From positions 1 through 20,293 of the forward strand of contig JAJXUF010000054.1 of NCBI GenBank assembly GCA_021783175.1: a stretch of DNA of 20,293 bases. The letters are read 5' to 3'. This stretch comes from Pseudomonadota bacterium (GTDB taxonomy: Bacteria > Pseudomonadota > Gammaproteobacteria > Acidiferrobacterales > UBA6901). Below the pieces are notes generated by a model that searched no databases, had not been told where the DNA came from, and was given only the letters and a program-made list of their open reading frames with translations. Of the stretch, positions 9,010 through 16,834 are shown in pieces (the first letter of the stretch is position 1; each line of letters opens with the position of its first letter). The position numbers and the translations under genes are program-made.

Positions 9010-9746
9010 AAAAACGGGTATTGCTGCTCGCCGCAGCGATTGTCTTGATCCTGGTGGTCTTTCTGGTTCTGCAGGATCTGGTTTTTCGAACGCCATTCCG
9101 CTATGCCGGCACCATTGAAGCCACCAAGGTCGATATCTCCCCGCGCCTGAGTTCGACGATCCAGTCGATCGCCGTGCAGGAGGGCGACAGCGTCCGCAAA
9201 GACCAGCCACTGGCACAGCTGACCTGCGACGACGTGCGTATTACCGCCGCTCAGGCAGCCAGGGATTTTGCGCGGGCCGCACGCCTCCTTAAGAGAGGAT
9301 CCGTATCGGAGGATGTTTACGAGCATTCGCAAACACAGTACGCCGATGCCCAACTGCGCCTGTCATGGTGCGATATTACTTCACCTCTTGCCGGTGTAGT
9401 CCTGACCCGCTATCGCGAGCCCGGCGAGGTGGTAGCTCCCGGTGTGAAACTCTTCACCATCGCTGACCTGCGCGACGTCTGGGCCTATATATACATCGCG
9501 GAGACCCAGCTGGATAAGGTACATCTGGACATGAAGGTCAGGGCTTTCCTTGACGAACCGCACTCACCTGAGATCAGCGGTACCATTATAAAGATTAACG
9601 ACGAAGCCGAATTCACCCCGAAAAACGTCCAAACGCGCGAAGAACGCACGCGCCTGGTCTACGGCGTCAAGATCGAATTCGTCAACTCGGACGGATTGCT
9701 CAAGCCTGGCATGCCGATCGAGGTTGCCTTGCCGGGGCGACCGTGA
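9006..9746 (+). CDS. HlyD-family periplasmic adaptor (membrane fusion) protein
   Basis: A 246-residue protein with one N-terminal membrane anchor (residues about 4-23). A biotinyl-lipoyl-like fold follows in two halves: YAGTIEATKVDISPRLSS...VQEGDSVRKDQPLAQL near 33-72, and ITSPLAGVVLTRYREPGEVV near 124-143. Between them lies an alpha-helical hairpin of only about 44 residues (78-121, turn at GSVS). Beta-barrel segments and a C-terminal GLLKPGMPIEVALPG motif complete it. It should link the inner-membrane ABC transporter to the TolC-like channel. It is shorter than YbhG-type adaptors (about 330 residues), chiefly through the short hairpin. SD GGGAG lies seven bases before the ATG, and the start overlaps the upstream stop. 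Confidence 0.9.
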   Translation: MKKRVLLLAAAIVLILVVFLVLQDLVFRTPFRYAGTIEATKVDISPRLSSTIQSIAVQEGDSVRKDQPLAQLTCDDVRITAAQAARDFARAARLLKRGSVSEDVYEHSQTQYADAQLRLSWCDITSPLAGVVLTRYREPGEVVAPGVKLFTIADLRDVWAYIYIAETQLDKVHLDMKVRAFLDEPHSPEISGTIIKINDEAEFTPKNVQTREERTRLVYGVKIEFVNSDGLLKPGMPIEVALPGRP

Positions 9747-10483
9747 CTGTCACCGGGATCGGCATTCGCATCGAAGGCCTTCGCAAGCGGCTGGCCAAGA
9801 ACCAGGCACTTGACGGAATATCACTCGATCTCGCGGCGGGCGCCATGCACGGGATCATCGGCCCGGAAGGCGCAGGCAAGACAACCCTGCTGCGAACCTT
9901 GGCTGGACTCCTCAAGCCTGACGCCGGCACCATCGTCTTTAGCGACGCGGGCAAAGCAATCCCGTTTAATGCAATCCGGGCAGATCTCGCTTACATGCCG
10001 CAGCAGCAAAGCCTGTATCCGGATCTGTCCGTCTCCGAGCACCTCGACTTCTTTCGTGACTTGTACCAGCTCCCGGGGGATGTATACCGCGCGCGCCGTG
10101 CGGAACTGCTGGAGATCACGCGTCTCGACCAGTTCACGGATCGGCCGGCCGGCAAGCTGTCCGGCGGCATGTACAAGAAACTTGGCCTAATGTGCTCGCT
10201 TTTGCGCTCGCCGCGCATTCTTTTGCTAGACGAACCAACAAACGGCGTCGATCCGATTAGCCGGCGCGAATTTTGGGACCTGCTTTACCGGCTCGCCGAT
10301 CAGCATATCCTCATCGTTGTGACCACGGCCTATATGGATGAGGCTGAGCGCTGCGCCTATGCCCACCTGTTGCATGCCGGCAGACCGCTGGCAAGCGGTG
10401 AACCGCGCCAGTTGCTAGAGGACGCACACGTCGCCAACTTCAATGACCTCTTCGTGCGAATGACTGAGGAAGAAAGCGCGTGA
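9743..10483 (+). CDS. ABC transporter ATPase, first subunit (degenerate H-loop)
   Basis: A 246-residue nucleotide-binding protein of the ABC-2 drug/lipid exporter type. Walker A GPEGAGKT at 40-47, Q-loop MPQQQ near 85-89, signature LSGGM at 139-143, Walker B ILLLDEP at 159-165, D-loop NGVDP at 167-171. The H-loop histidine is replaced by alanine (VVTTAYMDEAE, Ala196), so its own composite site may not hydrolyse ATP normally. It starts with GTG overlapping the fusion-protein stop (GTGA). In E. coli YbhF the two ATPases are one fused protein; here each has its own gene, and this one corresponds to the N-terminal half. It probably pairs with the product of the next gene. Confidence 0.93.
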   Translation: MTVTGIGIRIEGLRKRLAKNQALDGISLDLAAGAMHGIIGPEGAGKTTLLRTLAGLLKPDAGTIVFSDAGKAIPFNAIRADLAYMPQQQSLYPDLSVSEHLDFFRDLYQLPGDVYRARRAELLEITRLDQFTDRPAGKLSGGMYKKLGLMCSLLRSPRILLLDEPTNGVDPISRREFWDLLYRLADQHILIVVTTAYMDEAERCAYAHLLHAGRPLASGEPRQLLEDAHVANFNDLFVRMTEEESA

Positions 10484-11391
10484 TCGAAGTGCGCAATCTG
10501 AGTGTAAAGTTCGGCGACTTTTACGCCGTGCGTGACGTATCTTTTTCGGTGCAAACCGGCGAGATTTTCGGTTTCCTTGGCGCAAATGGAGCCGGCAAAA
10601 CTACCACCATACGCGTGCTGTGTGGATTGCTGGTTCCATCTGCCGGTAGCATCAGTGTCGAAGGCGTCCGCTTCGAGGATGGGATCGAGCGCATCAAATC
10701 CAAGGTCGGCTACATGTCGCAGCGTTTCACGCTTTACGATGACCTCACGGTGGATGAAAACCTTGAATTCACTGCCAGTTTGCGCAAACTGCCGCGCGCC
10801 CAGTACCTGAAGCGCAGGCAGGAAATTCTGGATTTCATTGGCTTTTCGCGTCCACTCGACACGCTGGTCAAGGATTTGCCCGGCGGGATCAAACAGCAGG
10901 TTTCGCTTGCCGCGGCAGTGCTGCACCAGCCGCAGGTAGTCTTTCTCGACGAACCCACGGCCGGTGTTACCCCTGTGGCAAGGGCTCGTTTCTGGGCTCT
11001 GATTCGCGAGCTTGCAGACTCGGGCCACACTGTATTTGTGACCACCCATTACATGGATGAAGCAGAGCAGTGCGGGCGCATTGCCCTGATGCGCAGTGGC
11101 GAAATAATCGCCCTGGATTCGCCGCAAAGGCTCAAGCAAACCACGTTTCCGCATGGCGTATTCGAGCTTTTGCCAAAAGACGGTCCGTCGCCAGAAATTC
11201 TGGCACGCATCAATGGCGAGTCCGACGGATTCTCTATCCAGCCGCATGGCCGTCAATATCACGCGCTGGTGCACGACCTGCATGCCTGGAACCGCGCCCA
11301 GACCTGGCTCGCCGAGGAGTTCCGTATCTCCTCGATTACGCCATCTCTGGAGGACGTCTTTATCGAGCTCGTTGAGGGAGCGAATCGGTGA
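10480..11391 (+). CDS. ABC transporter ATPase, second subunit (LPGG signature)
   Basis: A 303-residue ATPase with Walker A GANGAGKT at 34-41, Q-loop near 81 (MSQRF), Walker B VVFLDEP at 153-159 and an intact H-loop (VTTHYMDEAE, His190). Two elements differ from consensus: the signature reads LPGGI (133-137) in place of LSGGQ, and the D-loop reads AGVTP in place of GVDP. About 85 residues after the ATPase core form a C-terminal extension, common in ABC-2 exporters, ending ITPSLEDVFIELVEG. The GTG start overlaps the previous stop (GTGA), and GAGGA lies about nine bases before it. It corresponds to the C-terminal half of YbhF-like proteins. Confidence 0.93.
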   Translation: MIEVRNLSVKFGDFYAVRDVSFSVQTGEIFGFLGANGAGKTTTIRVLCGLLVPSAGSISVEGVRFEDGIERIKSKVGYMSQRFTLYDDLTVDENLEFTASLRKLPRAQYLKRRQEILDFIGFSRPLDTLVKDLPGGIKQQVSLAAAVLHQPQVVFLDEPTAGVTPVARARFWALIRELADSGHTVFVTTHYMDEAEQCGRIALMRSGEIIALDSPQRLKQTTFPHGVFELLPKDGPSPEILARINGESDGFSIQPHGRQYHALVHDLHAWNRAQTWLAEEFRISSITPSLEDVFIELVEGANR

Positions 11392-12518
11392 ACCAGGATG
11401 CATCGTTTTTCAGCTTCAAGCGCGCTCGCGCCGTGGCGCGCAAGGAAATTTTTCATATCCTGCGTGATCCGTTCACCTTGGCACTGGCACTAGGACTACC
11501 GCTAATGATGGTGCTGATCTTCGGGGTAACCATCAATTTCGACGTGAAAAATGCGCCCATTGCGGTGGATGATCGGGATCACTCCCAGGCTTCACGCGAG
11601 CTGACGCAGATTTTCGCCAACACCGGGGCATTTCGGGTAATGCCCGTCAGTCCACAGTCCAACCCTGAGTCGCTACTACGCTCCGGCCGGGACCGGGCGG
11701 TACTCATCATCGAACCGGAGTTCGAAAAATCCCTATCCTCGGGCGGCATCGCCCGCGCCCAGCTTCTGCTTGATGGTGCCGACAACACTACCGCTGGCTC
11801 TATCCTCGGGTATGTTGCCGGAATACAGGATGCTGCCAATCGCCGCCTGGTCAGCAATCTGGCACCGCCCGCAGCGACGCTCGCTACACGTTATTTGTAC
11901 AATCCGGAGCTTAGCACGCAGTGGTTTATCGTGCCTGGGCTCACGGTTGCAGTCATCTCCATCATCTCAATAATGCTGACGGCACTCACCGTAGCGCGTG
12001 AATGGGAAAATGGTTCCATGGAACTATTGCTGTCGACGCCGGTTCAACCAATGGAACTCATCCTCGGCAAACTCGCACCCTACACGGTCATCGGCCTGCT
12101 TGCCGTATTTTTTATTTATTTTGTTGCGCGCGTGGTGTTTTTTGTCCCCTTTCGCGGCAGTCACCTGGTTTTTCTCGCCGGGTACTTTCTTTTTCTCTCC
12201 GCCTACCTGGCACAGGGACTTCTGATATCGGTAATTACCCGCACCCAGCAGGTATCCATGCAGTTTGCGCTCATTTCCGGACTGCTTCCATCACTGTTGC
12301 TTTCCGGATTTGTCTTTCCGATTGCCAGCATGCCGTCAATATTCCAGTACCTTACCGCGGTGTTTCCCGCGCGCTGGTTCATGACCATCAGCCGCGACCT
12401 GTTTCTCAAGGGAACCAATTTGTCCGATTTGGGCGGTCCGTTCCTGGCGCTGTTTCTTCTCAATTTTATTCTCCTTTCTGTCGCGGGCGCGCGCTTTAAG
12501 AAGGATCTCGAGCCATGA
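11388..12518 (+). CDS. ABC-2 type exporter permease, first subunit
   Basis: A 376-residue integral membrane protein of the ABC2_membrane_3 type (YbhS/YbhR-like). A cytoplasmic N-terminus with the typical ARKEIFHILRDPFTLAL motif leads into the first membrane helix (about 28-48, including LPLMMVLIFGVTI). A large periplasmic domain follows (about 50-175). Then come five more helices, including IVPGLTVAVISIISIMLTAL, a coupling-helix-like WENGSMELLLSTPVQPMELILGK, and FALISGLLPSLLLSGFVFPI. It starts with GTG overlapping the ATPase stop, with GAGGGAG upstream. With the next gene it should form the heterodimeric membrane channel. The substrate cannot be inferred. Confidence 0.92.
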   Translation: MNQDASFFSFKRARAVARKEIFHILRDPFTLALALGLPLMMVLIFGVTINFDVKNAPIAVDDRDHSQASRELTQIFANTGAFRVMPVSPQSNPESLLRSGRDRAVLIIEPEFEKSLSSGGIARAQLLLDGADNTTAGSILGYVAGIQDAANRRLVSNLAPPAATLATRYLYNPELSTQWFIVPGLTVAVISIISIMLTALTVAREWENGSMELLLSTPVQPMELILGKLAPYTVIGLLAVFFIYFVARVVFFVPFRGSHLVFLAGYFLFLSAYLAQGLLISVITRTQQVSMQFALISGLLPSLLLSGFVFPIASMPSIFQYLTAVFPARWFMTISRDLFLKGTNLSDLGGPFLALFLLNFILLSVAGARFKKDLEP

Positions 12519-13627
12519 ACATCACCCTCATCGGATTTATCAAGAAGGAGTTGCGCCAGACACTGCGCGACCCGCGCATGCGTTTCGTACTATTCATGGT
12601 ACCGATCGTACAGATGACATTGTTCGGCGTGGCGCTTTCCACCGAAGTGAAGAACATCCGTCTCGGCGTGAGCGTTGCTCCGAACGACACGGTGGCGATC
12701 GACGTATATCGCGACGCGATTGCATCAGGCTGGTTCATTCCGGCGCGCACTTCGGTCCAGGACCCATTCCGGGAGATTCAGTCCGGAGACGCGGACGCTG
12801 TTCTGGTTGCTCCTGCTGGCGGACTAACACGCGCGATAGGTCGCGGTAACGCGCAGCTGCAGCTACTGATCAATGCGGAGAATCCGATAGAGGCCCGCGG
12901 CATCGAACGCTATATGCAGCAGATCCTGCAAACTACCCTGCGAAGCGACGTGGCGCAGGACGCCGCCTCGGCGGCCGCCATACCACCATTGCAGCTCGAC
13001 GTGCGCCTGCTTTACAACCCGTCACTGCGGAGCGCGATCTTCATGGTTCCGGGCGTCATGAGCATGATCATCTGCGTCTTGACAATACTCCTGACCAGCA
13101 TGGCGCTGGCGCGCGAAAAAGAAATCGGCACGTTCGAAATGCTCATTTCCGCCCCGTTGCAGACGTGGGAGATCATCACCGGCAAGACCCTGCCCTATTT
13201 TCTCTTGGGGCTACTCGATGTACCGCTGGTTCTGCTCGTTGCCGTATTGCTATTCCACGTGCCGATACGCGGGCCGCTATGGGAACTGGCTCTTGCCTCT
13301 GTCGCTTTCGTTGCCACAACGGTAGGCATTGGCATGCTCATCTCGACCTTTGCCAAGAACCAGCAACAGGCCATGCTCGGAGGGTTTCTGTTCCTGTTTC
13401 CCGCTATCCTGCTGTCCGGAATTATGTTCCCCGTGGACAACATGCCCCTGTGGCTGAAATTTTTCGTATATTCCGATCCGCTGACCTATTTTGCCGCGCT
13501 GCTGAGAAATATCCTGCTCAAGGGTGGCAACCCCATGCTTACCCTCGAATATACCTGCTTTATCGTGCTGAGCGGCGTCGCGGCCTTGGGGCTAAGCTTT
13601 AAGCGCTTTAAGCACACCATCCAGTAG
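12515..13627 (+). CDS. ABC-2 type exporter permease, second subunit
   Basis: A 370-residue paralogue of the preceding permease with the same layout: N-terminal KKELRQTLRDPRMRFVLF motif, one helix, a periplasmic domain (about 45-165), then five helices. It shares the landmark segments FMVPGVMSMIICVLTILLTS, the coupling motif KEIGTFEMLISAPLQTWEI and FLFLFPAILLSGIMFPVDNMP. ATG overlaps the previous stop by ATGA, with AAGGA upstream. It is the last gene of the exporter operon. No gene for an accessory enzyme follows, so the cluster is a transport unit only. Confidence 0.92.
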   Translation: MNITLIGFIKKELRQTLRDPRMRFVLFMVPIVQMTLFGVALSTEVKNIRLGVSVAPNDTVAIDVYRDAIASGWFIPARTSVQDPFREIQSGDADAVLVAPAGGLTRAIGRGNAQLQLLINAENPIEARGIERYMQQILQTTLRSDVAQDAASAAAIPPLQLDVRLLYNPSLRSAIFMVPGVMSMIICVLTILLTSMALAREKEIGTFEMLISAPLQTWEIITGKTLPYFLLGLLDVPLVLLVAVLLFHVPIRGPLWELALASVAFVATTVGIGMLISTFAKNQQQAMLGGFLFLFPAILLSGIMFPVDNMPLWLKFFVYSDPLTYFAALLRNILLKGGNPMLTLEYTCFIVLSGVAALGLSFKRFKHTIQ

Positions 13628-13639
13628 ACTCGATTCCGT

Positions 13640-13672
13640 TTTGCGCGAAATTGTCGTTTCTGCAGGCGCAAA
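13640..13672 (+). terminator. possible hairpin after the exporter operon
   Basis: Arms TTTGCGC (13640-13646) and GCGCAAA (13666-13672) can pair, and the interior GAAA-TTGTCG-TTTC extends the stem with a five-base bulge. It begins 12 bases after the last permease stop. No T-run follows, so it may be an mRNA-stabilising hairpin or a weak terminator. Confidence 0.3.
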
Positions 13673-13812
13673 CGGTATTGCCTAACGGACACCTTGTATT
13701 GTTGAATAGGGCCCTGCCTGCGAACCATCGCGCGTTTCGCTGATCCTGACCAGCTCGGCGGTACATCGTTTTTGCCGCAGGCCATCCATAACAATCGTGG
13801 AGATCACGTTAC

Positions 13813-15060
13813 ATGCGCTATGCCATGTCGTTCACTGCCGTTGGGCTCGCAATCATGCTAGGCGGCTGCATGGGCACCCAGATACCGCGGATCGGACGCA
13901 ACAACCAATCGCAGGTACCGGTGCACGTAACGTGGCACGGGGAAATGCGATCCGGCACTTTTCAGGCACATTTGGATAATAAGGTGGTGACTGACCAGTT
14001 TCGTATTGATTACGTCACCAATCGTGCTGTCGCCCAGCTTACGCCGACCAGCGGTACGCACCAGCTTCGCGTCTCCGGCGATCTCTGGAGCACGCTCCTG
14101 CAGAACTACCACCGTCACAGCACTACCCGTACCTTCACAGTGTCACCGGCATCGGGGAGCTTCGGCTTTTCCCTGCAACCGACAACGCTGTTGCTCGAAC
14201 GCGGCGGCAGCGGCCAGGTAGCAGTCAATGTTGAACGTGCGGGTTCCTTCAATGGCGCCATCGAGTTCTCAAGCACCGCGCCGAGCGGCGTTTCGACAAA
14301 CGCGCCGACGATCGCATCCGGCCAAAGCACCGGGACGCTCACCGTGACGGTCGGTGCGGATGCCGCTTTCACGACACGCACCTTAGACATCACCGGTAGG
14401 GCGAACATAGATAGCCTCGCCAAAGTCCACGAGCAGAGTCTGACGCTCAAGGTAGCGCGCAAAAGCGGTATGTTCGTCGCGGCTGATCCGGCCTTTCAGC
14501 TGGTGGGTCAGAACCTTGGCTCTCCAGACGACCGCTTCAACGTCACAATTTCCACTGGCCAACAAGTCGCGGATCCGGCCGACTACGCCGCGACTTTCCG
14601 CCAAGGCGCACAAACCCTCGGTGCGCCGATTGGTTTCTTTCTTGATCCTGACACAAAACAGGGAGGTGCCGGTTTCTGTCCCACCTCGGACGTCGGGGTA
14701 GTGCTGTCGGGACAAGGCGCCCGTCTAGGTATGCCGTCCCAGTATCGAATTACGTTCATTGATCTGGCGCAGGTACCGCATGCGCTGCGCAGCTTTCCCG
14801 TCGATGGGTCGAAGGGCAATTACACCTTCGCTCCACGGGTGTATTTTAGCCCCGATTGCACGTTAGCCCTGATTGCTGGCGCAAACAGTGCCGGCGCCTC
14901 TAACAATGTGCTCTCGATTTTCGACCTGCGGACGGGAGACCAGATTGGCCACAATATAGAGTTCAACAGCGGCTCCTTCAGCGCAAGCATCACCAATACT
15001 GGTAATCAATCTGTCCTCAACGTGACGGCGGATCAGCAGAGCTACCAGCTTCCCCTATGA
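13813..15060 (+). CDS. surface or periplasmic lipoprotein with an Ig-like segment, unknown function
   Basis: A 415-residue protein with a lipoprotein signal: short basic N-terminus, hydrophobic stretch and lipobox LGGC with Cys19 as the lipidated residue. Residues about 25-115 are a distinct unrecognised region. Residues about 115-220 look like a bacterial Ig-like beta-sandwich: SPASGSFGFSLQPTTLLLER, then a Gly/Ser-rich strand and GTLTVTVGADAAFTTRTLDI. The C-terminal ~190 residues hold further beta-rich sequence ending NVTADQQSYQLPL, with two Cys (near 292 and 347) that could form a disulfide. GGAG lies ten bases before the ATG. It is separated from the exporter by 185 bases and is probably a separate transcript. 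I do not recognise the full-length family. A binding or adhesion role would be inference. Confidence 0.8.
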   Translation: MRYAMSFTAVGLAIMLGGCMGTQIPRIGRNNQSQVPVHVTWHGEMRSGTFQAHLDNKVVTDQFRIDYVTNRAVAQLTPTSGTHQLRVSGDLWSTLLQNYHRHSTTRTFTVSPASGSFGFSLQPTTLLLERGGSGQVAVNVERAGSFNGAIEFSSTAPSGVSTNAPTIASGQSTGTLTVTVGADAAFTTRTLDITGRANIDSLAKVHEQSLTLKVARKSGMFVAADPAFQLVGQNLGSPDDRFNVTISTGQQVADPADYAATFRQGAQTLGAPIGFFLDPDTKQGGAGFCPTSDVGVVLSGQGARLGMPSQYRITFIDLAQVPHALRSFPVDGSKGNYTFAPRVYFSPDCTLALIAGANSAGASNNVLSIFDLRTGDQIGHNIEFNSGSFSASITNTGNQSVLNVTADQQSYQLPL

Positions 15061-15576
15061 AGTCGCGCAATACGGGTGAGGGCAACGCGGTCGCATCGCC
15101 AGTTCAGGAAACATGTCGCTTCGCAATCGCAGGCGGTGTAGCATTTTCTTAGGGTTTTGGCTGGAGTCATTGCGGAGGATTACTGGCCCGACGCCATCCG
15201 GTCGCAATCGCAGGCGGTGTAGCATTTTCTTAGGGTTTTGGCTGGAGTCATTGCGGAGGATTACTGGCCCGACGCCATCCGGGCGCGGGAGTGCCGGGGT
15301 TCGCCAGCGACAGAGGCAGCAAGCACGGATAAATGGATATCCCGCAAGGGACGGTGGCCCCGACGCCGATGTATTGAGTTCAAGTTCTGCCCGTATTTCC
15401 GTCACTAAGCCAAGGTAGGCTCGCGCCGCCCGAGTGACAGACGCGAAGCAGAACATGACCATTTCAATGGCAACTGCCAGCGCGATAACCAAAAGCGCTA
15501 AACCCATCAACCGGCCATTTCAGGGTAAAACAATCAGGCCAACGGCGCTTGCAAGAACACAGACGGAGAATTACAA
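15061..15576. other. 516-base region without a confident gene, holding a tandem duplication
   Basis: This stretch between the lipoprotein and the propeller gene contains the 81-bp tandem duplication. Open frames run through it on both strands, but none has a convincing ribosome site. The best is a minus-strand frame from 15507 to 15055 whose first ~45 residues (MGLALLVIALAVAIEMVMF onward) look like a membrane helix, but whose C-terminal half consists of the translated repeat. It could be an eroded gene or non-coding sequence. Confidence 0.5.
15121..15282. repeat. exact 81-bp tandem duplication (two copies)
   Basis: 15121-15201 and 15202-15282 are identical over all 81 bases, starting TCGCAATCGCAGG and ending GACGCCATCCGG. 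The length is a multiple of three, so any frame through it repeats 27 residues without shifting. No internal inverted repeat or spacer pattern was seen, so this is not a CRISPR array. Perfect identity suggests a recent duplication, or an array shortened or lengthened by slippage. Confidence 0.95.
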
Positions 15577-16785
15577 ATGCCAAGCAGAACAAGAAAATCG
15601 GCCGCTCAGAGGAAGAAACCGAATTCCAGCATGAAGCGCAGTGCGGCGGCACGACCAAAAACCCGCCTCGTCATATCGGTTGCGACGCGCAAAGGTGCCT
15701 GGCTTTACCACAGTGACGGCGGGCGCAAGGCCTGGGAGGTCGACGGCCCACACTTTCTGGGCCACACCATCAATCACCTTGTGCTAGACCCGCGCGATGG
15801 AAGGACGCTGCTCGCGGCGGTCCGAACAGGCCACCTCGGACCGACGGTCTTCCGTTCAACGAATTTAGGTCGCACGTGGAAGGAGGCTTCTCGACCCCCG
15901 GCATTCACCAAAATGCGCAACGGCGAAAAAGGGCGTGTCGTAGATCACACCTTCTGGCTTACCCCGTGTCACGCAAACGAACCAAAAGTGTGGTACGCCG
16001 GAACTTCACCGCAGGGTCTTTTCCGCTCCGAGGACGGAGGCGATTCATGGGAACCATTTTCCATCATCAATGACGACCCGCAGTATCGCCAATGGATGGG
16101 TAGCGTGCAGGACGGCACCCCCGACGGACCTAAACTGCATTCGATCATCGTGGATCCACGCGATCCTGCACACCTCTATTTGGGCATGTCAGGCGGTGGT
16201 GTCCATGAAACGATGGACGCTGGACGTACTTGGGCGCCCATGGTCCGCGGCATGGAAGTGGTTGAGGGTTTTGATGCATCCAATATTGCGTTTCACGACC
16301 CCCATTGCGTGCGTCTTTGTCCGAGCAATCCAGATCGCTTGTATCAGCAAAATCACTGCGGAATTTACCGTCTGGATCGACCGTCCGACGAATGGGTGAG
16401 GATCGGTCGCAACATGCCGAAACGCGTCGGCGATGTCGGCTTTCCCATTGTCGTCCACCCGCGCGACGCGAATACCGTGTGGGTATTCCCTATGGACGGT
16501 ACCAGCGTATGGCCACGCACAAGCCCAGCTGGAATGCCCTGCGTATATGTGACACAAAATGGTGGCAAGGTCTGGCGACGCTTGGATTCCGGCCTGCCCG
16601 CCGCTCAGGCCTGGTGGACTGTGAAGCGTCAGGCTATGACGGCAGACGCACTCGACCCAGTAGGAATCTATTTTGGGACTACTAGCGGCGAGCTTTGGAT
16701 GAGCCGCGATGAAGGTAGCCGTTGGACTTGTCTTGCGCGCAACCTCCCGGAAATTTACGGCGTCGAAATCGCGGAAGTAAATTGA
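15577..16785 (+). CDS. BNR/Asp-box beta-propeller protein (sialidase/Vps10-like fold), function unknown
   Basis: A 402-residue protein with five Asp-box (S-x-D-x-G-x-x-W) motifs: STNLGRTW 94-101, SEDGGDSW 151-158, TMDAGRTW 212-219, TQNGGKVW 326-333 and SRDEGSRW 376-383. These mark blades of a beta-propeller as in sialidases, Vps10 and photosystem II factor families. There is no signal peptide or membrane helix; the first 30 residues are a basic Lys/Arg/Ser tail, so it should be cytoplasmic. A Cys/His cluster lies at 240-261 (His240, His243, Cys244, Cys248, His260, Cys261). GGAG precedes the ATG by eight bases. A MoaD/ThiS-like gene follows after 49 bases, probably in the same transcript. Sialidase activity should not be assumed, because the Asp-box is structural. 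Confidence 0.85.
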   Translation: MPSRTRKSAAQRKKPNSSMKRSAAARPKTRLVISVATRKGAWLYHSDGGRKAWEVDGPHFLGHTINHLVLDPRDGRTLLAAVRTGHLGPTVFRSTNLGRTWKEASRPPAFTKMRNGEKGRVVDHTFWLTPCHANEPKVWYAGTSPQGLFRSEDGGDSWEPFSIINDDPQYRQWMGSVQDGTPDGPKLHSIIVDPRDPAHLYLGMSGGGVHETMDAGRTWAPMVRGMEVVEGFDASNIAFHDPHCVRLCPSNPDRLYQQNHCGIYRLDRPSDEWVRIGRNMPKRVGDVGFPIVVHPRDANTVWVFPMDGTSVWPRTSPAGMPCVYVTQNGGKVWRRLDSGLPAAQAWWTVKRQAMTADALDPVGIYFGTTSGELWMSRDEGSRWTCLARNLPEIYGVEIAEVN

Positions 16786-16834
16786 ACCGACTTCGCGGTA
16801 GTGGTGAATGTTTTCGATAAAACAGGGTTAGCTC

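Noticed and set aside
10357..11403. 348-codon minus-strand open frame across the two ATPase genes
   Set aside because: It is antisense to two ATPase genes with clear Walker and signature motifs, and its translation has no recognisable motif; it reflects codon composition.
15121..15282. CRISPR array
   Set aside because: Only two directly abutting 81-bp copies with no unique spacers between them.
15113..15418. plus-strand open frame through the tandem repeat
   Set aside because: No ribosome site. Its content is mostly the repeated 27 residues plus low-complexity Arg-rich sequence.
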